A stretch of DNA of 33,882 nucleotides, taken from the NCBI GenBank assembly GCA_026393865.1, contig JAPKZI010000072.1:1-33882 (forward strand), read 5' to 3'. The notes beneath the pieces are model-generated. The model was not told where the DNA came from, did no database searches, and worked only from the letters and a program-made list of their open reading frames with translations. Position 1 is the first letter of the stretch; every line of letters starts with the position of its first letter. A program made the translations under genes and the position numbers. This document shows positions 8,209-14,989 of this stretch, one piece after another. The stretch comes from Candidatus Aminicenantota bacterium. GTDB lineage: Bacteria; Acidobacteriota; Aminicenantia; Aminicenantales; UBA4085.

Positions 8209-8478
8209 TCAGAGCGGATCGGCGGGAGCGGTTTTTCGTTCCGATAGGTGCCGCAGTTTGCTGATGCCGGATCGTTCGATATTCTGAACCCTGGCGATGG
8301 AAATCCCGAGGGCGTCCGCGATGTCCTTATAAGTCCGGGGTTCTTGCCTCGACAGCCCGTAGCGCATGATGATGGCGAACTGCTCCCGCGCCCTTAGGCT
8401 CTTCAGCGCGTCTAAGATGTCCTCGCCGAAGGAACGAATGATCGCCAGGGAGTTGGCGTTAAGAAACGGCTTCCTCAA
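8209..8478 (-). CDS. Standalone sigma-70 region-4 (helix-turn-helix) protein
   Basis: The 89-residue product consists almost entirely of a sigma region 4. A helix with LRAREQFAIIMRYGL (compare the region 4.1 motif of RpoD, LxxREquiv.xxRxGL) precedes the HTH segment YKDIADALGISIARVQNIE plus RSGISKLRHL, which parallels the -35-recognition helix of RpoD (R-Q-I-E-x-x-A-L-x-K-L-R). No region 2 is present, so it cannot act alone as a sigma factor. It could be a regulator, an anti-sigma or DNA-binding modulator, or the relic of a larger sigma gene. The start is TTG at 8478, with GAGGTG 5 nt upstream. It lies upstream of the cysteate-synthase-like gene in the same orientation, but a terminator and a new promoter separate them. 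Confidence 0.75.
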   Translation of the reverse strand: MRKPFLNANSLAIIRSFGEDILDALKSLRAREQFAIIMRYGLSRQEPRTYKDIADALGISIARVQNIERSGISKLRHLSERKTAPADPL

Positions 8479-8568
8479 TCCCTCACCTCAAGCTCAAAAA
8501 TCCATTCTTAGTCCTTGCCTTGCCCATTTAGTCGGGGACATCCGCTGAAAATTGAATAATCGCGGACG

Positions 8569-8672
8569 GTCAAGGGACGAGCCTTCGGCTCGCCACTCGC
8601 CCGTGGCTTATATCTACGGGCGAGTACGGCGGAAGTAGACCCCCGGGTAAAGCCCGGGGCCCCGGCCGCCGT
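8569..8672 (+). repeat. 104-bp three-hairpin dispersed repeat, copy 2
   Basis: This is the direct repeat of 6546-6649, with 6 substitutions and no indel. In the central hairpin the one stem change turns a G-C pair into G-U, and in the third hairpin C to T again leaves a G-U pair while A to G adds pairing that lengthens the stem to 8 bp. The stems are thus kept while sequence drifts. It lies just beyond the 3' end of the GH13 gene and upstream of the sigma-like gene. Confidence 0.85.
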
Positions 8673-8723
8673 GGGAAAGATTTCCCTGGCTTGAACAGCC
8701 GAGCCGGGAGGTCGGGCTTTCGC

Positions 8724-11700
8724 CTAATTGATCAAGGCCGCTTTGAGCTTTGCCAATTGATACCCGGACCGCGCCTCGGCCTCGGACAGGCTTTTAATGA
8801 CCTCAAACGCGTCGGCGATGGCGGCCGGGACGTCGCCGGCCGGCATGGCCGGGTCCGCGGTGAGGTCTACGACCGCGACGGCCATCAGCCACCACAGCAG
8901 CTTCTCGAACGCTTCCTTATTGAAGTAAGCGATGCCTTGATATTCATTGACCTGCAGAAGCTGCCTGGCATCGTCGTCGCCCAACAGGGCTTCGGCCGTA
9001 TGAAGGGGGCGCTTCTTCGGGGCAACGTCTGTCCGGTGCCAATGTTGAAGCGTCGTCAGCGCCTTGATCGCGGTGGCGGCCTGTTCCGATGCGGCGCCGT
9101 CGATTCCCATCTCGCGAAGCGTGGCCATTAAAAGAGGAGCCAACCGCCAGTCATCGATGCGCCGACGGCCCAAGGATCGGACTCCGGCCCACCCGAGCAA
9201 CGAGGCCCAGGCCAGGCGGACTTCGATCGGCGGCGCCGCCGTCGATCCGTCCTTGTCGCCCACCGGCAGGGAGCTTTCATCCCGCTTCTCCGCCCGCAGC
9301 CCCGAAAGCAGATAGCGGACCGCCGTCCTGTATTTCACGGATCTGGGCCGCGGAAACCGGCCGGCGACGATGGGGAGGTGAAGGACGGCCTCGAAATCGC
9401 GCCGCATCGCCGTCGGTTCGATCGGTTCCTCAGCCGCCTCCGGCAGATCCTGAAGGCCGCGCAGAATGCGGAGAGACTTCTCGACAACCTCATCGCCGGG
9501 CTTTGGATTCAACGGCGCGGCTGGATCCAAGACCCGGTTCTCCAGCAGCCATTGGAAGAAGCCGGCGTTGACAAGCTCTTTAAGCGGAGCCAGGACCGGC
9601 CGCAAAAAGACGTCGCGCGCCGCCTCTTCGATGTTGGGCAGTCCGCCCCCCCTCAAGTCGTCCGCCAATCTGGCGTAGCGCTTGGCTCCATCATCCCGGA
9701 CTTCTCGAAAGTCCATGTAAACACGATAGTTATACGCGCCGAGCTCGACGTAAAGACCCTCCCGGCAGAGGTCGCGGCTGTTGCGGAGGTATTCCAGGCC
9801 GATCGTCTGATCCTTGAACACCACCCACAACTCCGGGTCGTCGTGCAGCCGCAGGCCGTCTCTCAGGTCTTTCCGGACCATCGTCTTTTCCTCGCCAAAC
9901 CCTGTTTTGACGGCGAAGGCCGCCGAGGTTCGGATCCAGCCGCGCGTGTCCGCGTATTTATTGTGGTAGACGACGAGCGCCCGCTCGTCGCCGCGGCCGT
10001 TCGAATAGGCGAAGACGTTCTCGTCGACGCGGCCGTCGGGCCGGTACAGATCGTAAAGGAGGAACTGGTCGACACCCGAGAAGAGGTGGCGTTTGTGGAA
10101 TAGCGGGACGATCTCGCGCTCGTGCCGTTCGACGAACCAGGGCTTCGGCTGTTCGTCGTGGTACGCCCGGCGATACTCCATGCCGTACTTCTCGGCGAAA
10201 CCTTCCACCTGCCCGTGACCGACCATCGGCAGGCCGGGCAGCGTGGCCAGCATTGTGCACACCCCGAAGTATTTGTCGCCGTCGCCGAACTGCTCGATCG
10301 CCGTCCGCTCGTCCGGATTGTTCATGAAGTTCACGTAGCGCTTCAACACTTCCGGATCAAACTCCAGGGTGGCCTTCATCACCCCGCGGTATTTGGCGTT
10401 GTCTTCGTCCCGGAGCATGTTCATGAAGGCGCTGTTGTACACGCGATGCATGCCCAGGGTGCGGACGAAGTATCCTTCCATCAGCCAGAACGCTTCGGCC
10501 AGAAGAAGAGTGTCGGGCGCCTCGGCCGCCACCCGATCGACCACGTCGCGCCAGAACTCGACGGGGATCGCCGCGTCGAACGCGTCCCGGGTCAGACCGT
10601 GCTCGGCGCGCGACGGGATCGCCCCGCCCGTCCCCGGTTCGGGGAACCATAACCGCTGATAATGCCTCTTGGCCAGGGTCATGGCCGCGTCGAAGCGGAT
10701 CACAGGGAAATCGCGGGCCACGCGGAGGATCGTCCGGATGACCGCCTCGCGGACCTCGGCCTTGAGGAAATCCAGCTGGGCAGTGTCGTTCCACGGATAG
10801 CTCGTGCCGTCGTTGCCGTGGTAGATGTATTTGACCGCGCCCGTCCATTTGTCGAAGCGCTTAAAAACCACGGCCGCGTCGGCCCGGTCATAGTAGCGGT
10901 TCTCGATCTGGATGCCGACGCGGGCGTCCCAGGACAGGTCCGGCCCGTCGAAAGCGTAGGCCGGAAACGGCGGCCGGTCAAGCCCGATGAACCAGTCGGG
11001 ATGCTCGATCACCCAGCGGGAATCGATGCCCATGTGGTTCGGGACCATATCGCTGGCCAGCCGGATGCCGCGCCGGCGGGCCCGGCCCTTGAGGTCCTGA
11101 AGGGCCGCCTCCCCGCCCAGGTCCTCGGCGATCATATAGTCAAAGAGCGAGTAAGCGGAAGCGACGGCCTCGGGATTGCCCATCATCTGCTTGATGCGCC
11201 GCGAGGCCTGGCTGCGCTCCCACAAGCCGATCAACCACAACCCCGTGAAGCCGCGACGGCGAAGCCGATCGAGCTCTTCGTCGGGGATCTGGTCGAGCCG
11301 GGAAATCGGCCGCCGATATTCCTTCGACAGTTGATCGAGCCAGACATACGTGCTCTTCGCGATCAAGACGATGTTCGGCATCCAATCGAGATCGGGACTG
11401 TATCGCTCAGGTTCCGGATCCGGAGCGCGCCGGCCCGAACCGCCCGCATGCGGGCCGAACAAGGCCAGCGAAGCGGCCTGCGCTTCGGGGCCGAAGACCG
11501 GCGGCCGGGCCGGCCCGGCGCCGGTGAAGACCGCTTTCTCCTCCTCCTGGATGAAATCGAGGCCGCGCCAGACCCGGGCGGCGAGCGGGCCCAAGACCGG
11601 GCCCCAGCGCTCGCGGATGAATTCGAGCTGCGCCGCCAGGGAATCGGGGGCGGCCAGGGCGGGGGCGCGGAGGAGATCGATCAGGTTTTGGTCATCGGGG

Positions 11701-12278
11701 CCGAAACGAGGCTGCTCGGCGAAGAATCCGCCCAAGCCCGTCATTATTTCAGGATAGGCCGTTTCCGTCCTGAGCGGCTCGTCGTCGAACAGTTCCCGGA
11801 ACGCCCCGAAGGCCGGATTCAAGTTGGCCAGCCAGACCATCAGCATTTCTTCGAGGGCGGTCTGCCGGTGGGTCAGGCCGCCCGTCTCGCCGGCCAGGAA
11901 GTCCTCGACGGTCAGCTTGTTTTTATACACGGCGACTGGAGGGAACTCGTCGAGGAAGCGGAGCAGCGTCGTCTCGACGGCCTCCGGCCCGATCCGGGCC
12001 GTCAGCCAGTCGAGCGCCTCCTGCATCACCCGCGGGTTCTTCCTTTCGCGATAAACGCGCAGGACGGCGTGCTGCAGTTCATCGATCAAGCCCAGGGCGT
12101 TGATCTGTCCGGCCCGGATCGCCCGCTCCGGCGGGCGTTTGGCGTTGATCTTTTGAGCGAACACGCGCGCCGCGACGAAGTCGGCGAAAATGACGTTGCC
12201 GTCGAAGGCGAACAGGGAGTCCTCGAAACCATAGGCGTCGCGGGCCCGGCGTGAAACGTGGAATTCGAAGAGGGCCAT
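8724..12278 (-). CDS. Large GH13 alpha-amylase-family protein (1184 aa)
   Basis: The central TIM barrel carries recognisable GH13 regions. Region I is SDMVPNHMG (Asp410-His415), region II is VIRFDAAMTL with the probable nucleophile Asp530, and region III is LLLAEAFWLM with acid/base Glu595. Region IV is FMNNPDERTA, keeping transition-state stabiliser Asp656 but replacing the usual N-H-D histidine. An extension of about 290 residues with no motif I can name precedes the barrel, and about 450 residues follow it. No signal peptide is seen, so it is probably cytoplasmic. It starts 7 bp after the stop of the glucan phosphorylase gene, so the pair forms an operon acting on alpha-glucan or glycogen. 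Whether it hydrolyses, debranches or transfers glucan cannot be decided from sequence. Confidence 0.8.
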   Translation of the reverse strand: MALFEFHVSRRARDAYGFEDSLFAFDGNVIFADFVAARVFAQKINAKRPPERAIRAGQINALGLIDELQHAVLRVYRERKNPRVMQEALDWLTARIGPEAVETTLLRFLDEFPPVAVYKNKLTVEDFLAGETGGLTHRQTALEEMLMVWLANLNPAFGAFRELFDDEPLRTETAYPEIMTGLGGFFAEQPRFGPDDQNLIDLLRAPALAAPDSLAAQLEFIRERWGPVLGPLAARVWRGLDFIQEEEKAVFTGAGPARPPVFGPEAQAASLALFGPHAGGSGRRAPDPEPERYSPDLDWMPNIVLIAKSTYVWLDQLSKEYRRPISRLDQIPDEELDRLRRRGFTGLWLIGLWERSQASRRIKQMMGNPEAVASAYSLFDYMIAEDLGGEAALQDLKGRARRRGIRLASDMVPNHMGIDSRWVIEHPDWFIGLDRPPFPAYAFDGPDLSWDARVGIQIENRYYDRADAAVVFKRFDKWTGAVKYIYHGNDGTSYPWNDTAQLDFLKAEVREAVIRTILRVARDFPVIRFDAAMTLAKRHYQRLWFPEPGTGGAIPSRAEHGLTRDAFDAAIPVEFWRDVVDRVAAEAPDTLLLAEAFWLMEGYFVRTLGMHRVYNSAFMNMLRDEDNAKYRGVMKATLEFDPEVLKRYVNFMNNPDERTAIEQFGDGDKYFGVCTMLATLPGLPMVGHGQVEGFAEKYGMEYRRAYHDEQPKPWFVERHEREIVPLFHKRHLFSGVDQFLLYDLYRPDGRVDENVFAYSNGRGDERALVVYHNKYADTRGWIRTSAAFAVKTGFGEEKTMVRKDLRDGLRLHDDPELWVVFKDQTIGLEYLRNSRDLCREGLYVELGAYNYRVYMDFREVRDDGAKRYARLADDLRGGGLPNIEEAARDVFLRPVLAPLKELVNAGFFQWLLENRVLDPAAPLNPKPGDEVVEKSLRILRGLQDLPEAAEEPIEPTAMRRDFEAVLHLPIVAGRFPRPRSVKYRTAVRYLLSGLRAEKRDESSLPVGDKDGSTAAPPIEVRLAWASLLGWAGVRSLGRRRIDDWRLAPLLMATLREMGIDGAASEQAATAIKALTTLQHWHRTDVAPKKRPLHTAEALLGDDDARQLLQVNEYQGIAYFNKEAFEKLLWWLMAVAVVDLTADPAMPAGDVPAAIADAFEVIKSLSEAEARSGYQLAKLKAALIN

Positions 12279-12285
12279 GAGATCT

Positions 12286-14043
12286 TCAGTCTTTGACGAC
12301 GGCGTCCTCGAACCTCATTCCGTAAGCCCGTTCGACGTACTCGCGGACCATCCTGTGGGTGTTGAAATAGGCGGCGTTCTTAATGGCGCCTTTCATCACT
12401 CTTGCCCACTCGTCCGGGTCGGCATAGGCCGGCCGGACATCGTTCTTGAGGCGGCGGCAGAAGCTCTCGAAATCGGCCGCGTCCGAGCCGGGGTTGTTCA
12501 GCTCGTCGTCACGAGGCTCTTCCCCGATCGACCAGCCCCCCTGCCTTTCGCCGCCCCCCTCTTTGGGGACCTCGTCCCACCAGCCGTCGATGGTCGAGAA
12601 GCTCGGGACACCGTTATGCGCCGCTTTCATGCCGCTCGTGCCGCTCGCCTCCCAAGGCCGGCGGGGCAGGTTGAGCCAGACGTCCGCCCCCGCGGCGAGG
12701 AGGAGGCCCTTGTTCATCTCGTAGTTCGGCAGGAAGACGACCTTGAGCCGGTCCTTGAGCTTCTCGGCGTTCTTCAGCACGTCGGTGATGACGCCCTTGC
12801 CCGGTTCATCCTTGGGATGGGCTTTCCCCGAGAAGATGAATTGGACCTGCCCGCCGCCGCTCGCTTCGACCAGCCTGTCCAGGTCGGAGAAGATGAGATT
12901 TCCTCTTTTATAGGTCGCGAACCTTCGGGCGAAACCGACGGTGAGCTTGTCCTCGTCCAAAATCTCGCCCGTGCTCTTTTTGACGTAATCCAGTAGGTTC
13001 CGCTTGGCGACCTTGTGCGCCTGGAGGATCACCTCATCGGAGATCCTATCGACCACCCCCAAGAGGGAGGGATCCGCCCGCCAGTTCTTTTGATAATGAA
13101 AGCCGTTGAAGTACTCGTCGTAGAGCTTCTTGAAGACCTTGCTGGTCCACGTCCTGGAGTGGACGCCGTTCGTGATGCTGTCGATGGCGTAGCCGGGGAA
13201 CATGCCCCGGGAGACGATCCCGTGCCGGCGGGCGACGGCGTTGGCGTAGCGGCTCAGATTGAGGGCGAGCCGGGTCATGTTCAGGCAGTCCCGTCCGCCC
13301 AGGGCCCGCAAATCGACCCCGTCGACAAAGCGGCCGAGCATGCCCTGGACCTTCCCGTAATCGAACATGTCGTGCCCCGCCTCAACCGGCGTGTGGGTCG
13401 TGAAGACGGTCCGGGACCTGGCCCCTTCATATCCGTATCTCTTCAATAGTTCCAAGGGAGCGAACCCGGCGTGCCCCTCGTTCAAGTGATAGGTCCGGGG
13501 GAGCGAGATCTCGCCGTTCTCGGCGAGAAGATGGAGCATCTTGATCCCGCCGATCCCCAGGACTTGTTCCTGGGCGATTCGCCAATAGTTCTGGTCGTTC
13601 ACGCCTTTCTTGTAGAGCTGGTCCGTGATCTCGTCGTCCCAGGGATGGCCGGCGTTGCCTCGGGTGAAAAGGAAGTAGTGCGGCTGGGGGAAGTTGGTGT
13701 TCCCGATGTAATACATCCGCGCGCAGCCCACCGTGACTTCCCGTCCTTCGATCTCGATCGTCACGGTATAGGGGAGCTCGGTCATATATTCGATCGGGTC
13801 GAGCCGGTTGTATTCCTCCACCTGTCTCATGTTGACGATCTTCTGGTCGAAGTAGCCGACATTGTAGAGGAGGGTGACGGCCGAGATCGGCAGTCTGAGG
13901 TCGGCGGCCGATTTCAGGAAATCCCCGGCCAGAACGCCGAGGCCTCCGGAGTAGGTCTTCAATTCCGGATAGATGGCGACCTCCATGGTGAAGTAGGCCG
14001 CCAGAATATCTCGATGTCTCACTTGGTCAAACCTCTCGCGCAA
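12286..14043 (-). CDS. glgP: Alpha-glucan phosphorylase (short GlgP type)
   Basis: The enzyme phosphorolyses alpha-1,4-glucan (glycogen or maltodextrin) to glucose-1-phosphate. The 585-residue protein has the N-terminal YSGGLGVLAGDFLKSAADL block, HLNEGHAGFAPLEL, the ribose/phosphate region FARRFATYKR, and the PLP-lysine block EASGTSGMKAAHNGV with Lys473. This is the short family (TIGR02094-like) rather than the 800-residue GlgP/MalP form. The written start is a TTG at 14043; a GTG at 14022 with AGAGG 9 nt upstream is equally plausible and would give a 578-residue protein starting near RHRDILAAYFTME. The GH13 gene follows 7 bp downstream. Upstream is a divergent control region with a perfect palindrome. 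Confidence 0.9.
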   Translation of the reverse strand: MRERFDQVRHRDILAAYFTMEVAIYPELKTYSGGLGVLAGDFLKSAADLRLPISAVTLLYNVGYFDQKIVNMRQVEEYNRLDPIEYMTELPYTVTIEIEGREVTVGCARMYYIGNTNFPQPHYFLFTRGNAGHPWDDEITDQLYKKGVNDQNYWRIAQEQVLGIGGIKMLHLLAENGEISLPRTYHLNEGHAGFAPLELLKRYGYEGARSRTVFTTHTPVEAGHDMFDYGKVQGMLGRFVDGVDLRALGGRDCLNMTRLALNLSRYANAVARRHGIVSRGMFPGYAIDSITNGVHSRTWTSKVFKKLYDEYFNGFHYQKNWRADPSLLGVVDRISDEVILQAHKVAKRNLLDYVKKSTGEILDEDKLTVGFARRFATYKRGNLIFSDLDRLVEASGGGQVQFIFSGKAHPKDEPGKGVITDVLKNAEKLKDRLKVVFLPNYEMNKGLLLAAGADVWLNLPRRPWEASGTSGMKAAHNGVPSFSTIDGWWDEVPKEGGGERQGGWSIGEEPRDDELNNPGSDAADFESFCRRLKNDVRPAYADPDEWARVMKGAIKNAAYFNTHRMVREYVERAYGMRFEDAVVKD

Positions 14044-14094
14044 TATATCCCTGTCCGGCGACGGTTGTCAATGAAACCTTCCGGCGACGGAAAG

Positions 14095-14149
14095 GGGGAC
14101 GACGCACTCTGTCCCTATTTTTAAAATAGGGACAGAGTGCGTCGTCCCC
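14095..14149. repeat. Perfect 55-bp palindrome (27-bp arms, 1-nt centre)
   Basis: The left arm 14095-14121 is the exact reverse complement of 14123-14149, with one T between them. The outer ends begin GGGGACGACGCAC and the centre is A/T-rich. It lies between the divergently transcribed glgP gene and the redox-sensor operon. Its size, perfect symmetry and GGGGAC ends suggest a REP/MITE-like non-autonomous element; a very strong hairpin or regulatory cruciform is the alternative. A 9-nt direct repeat GGTCAGGCG follows at 14150 and 14161. Confidence 0.85.
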
Positions 14150-14178
14150 GGTCAGGCGAAGGTCAGGCGGCCGGGCAT

Positions 14179-14208
14179 TTGACGCGGCGGAAGATGTTGC
14201 CGTATACT
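14179..14208 (+). promoter_or_regulatory. Sigma-70 promoter for the redox-sensor operon
   Basis: TTGACG (14179-14184), an 18-nt spacer, TATACT (14203-14208). Transcription would begin near 14215, leaving a leader of about 64 nt before the ATG at 14279. It probably drives 14279 through 21279, since no comparable promoter was noticed between those closely spaced genes. Confidence 0.55.
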
Positions 14209-14278
14209 GGGACGGCCAATAACATATCCAAGGACAACGGCTTTATAAGAAGAGGGTTCAAACATAAGGGAGCCTGAC

Positions 14279-14974
14279 ATGGAGAAGAAAACGGCGTCGT
14301 TCATCCGCGTCTATTGCCCCGAGCTGATGGCCATGATCAATCCAGGGGAATGGACGGACTGCCCCTATTTTCGGGGCCAGAAACTGGATGTGTCCGATTC
14401 CGAGGAGGCGCTCAAACAGATCTTCCGCTGCCACGTCCAATGCGATTCCAAGATCCAATATCAATATTACGAGGACGGCCAGCTGGTGGAGCGGGTGGAA
14501 GAGTCCGTCGAGGACCAGGACAGCCTCCGCCGGATCCTTTCCCTCGTCATGAAATCCTCAAAGGCCGCCGCCAAGAAGAAGGAAAAGAAGGTCCTCATCG
14601 TCGATGACGACATCGATTTCCTGGAGATGCATTCGGCCGTCCTGACCCACCGCGGCTACCACGTCATCACCGCCCAGAGCACCAAGGAATGCCTGGAGAA
14701 ACTGGACAAGGCCAAGCCCGACGTCGTGGTGCTCGACGTCATGATGGAGCAGTTCGATTCGGGCTTCAAGCTGAGCAAGACGATCAAGGAGAAACACCAC
14801 GACCTCCCGGTGATGCTGCTGACCTCCATCGGGGCCCAGACCGGCCTGGAATTCTCCTCCAATCAGGACATCCTGAAGGCGACGGGCGCGGACATTCTTC
14901 TGGACAAGCCGGTCAGCCCCAAGGTCTTCATCGACGAGATTGAGAAGCTGACCGCTCCCAAGAAAAAGAGCTGA
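14279..14974 (+). CDS. Response regulator with Cys-containing N-terminal domain
   Basis: The 231-residue protein has a C-terminal receiver domain (about residues 100-228): acidic pocket VLIVDDD, phospho-acceptor Asp153 (VVVLDVMME), the LLTS Thr/Ser position and LLDKPVSP with the conserved Lys. The first 95 residues form a separate domain with several cysteines (VYCPEL, TDCPYF, FRCHVQC) that I cannot assign. Between the Ser of LLTS and the Lys there is a longer-than-usual segment with TGLEFSSNQDILK, matched at the same place by TGYRFSLQEDGYWMK in the regulator at 17043. There is no DNA-binding output domain. AGGGAG lies 7 nt before the ATG. It is followed by the hydrogenase-like kinase after 15 bp. 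Confidence 0.82.
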   Translation: MEKKTASFIRVYCPELMAMINPGEWTDCPYFRGQKLDVSDSEEALKQIFRCHVQCDSKIQYQYYEDGQLVERVEESVEDQDSLRRILSLVMKSSKAAAKKKEKKVLIVDDDIDFLEMHSAVLTHRGYHVITAQSTKECLEKLDKAKPDVVVLDVMMEQFDSGFKLSKTIKEKHHDLPVMLLTSIGAQTGLEFSSNQDILKATGADILLDKPVSPKVFIDEIEKLTAPKKKS

Positions 14975-14989
14975 GCGCTCTTCATCGCC

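Noticed and set aside
10662-12254. 530-codon plus-strand open frame inside the GH13 gene
   Set aside because: It lies antisense to clear GH13 catalytic regions and shows no domain, signal or ribosome site.
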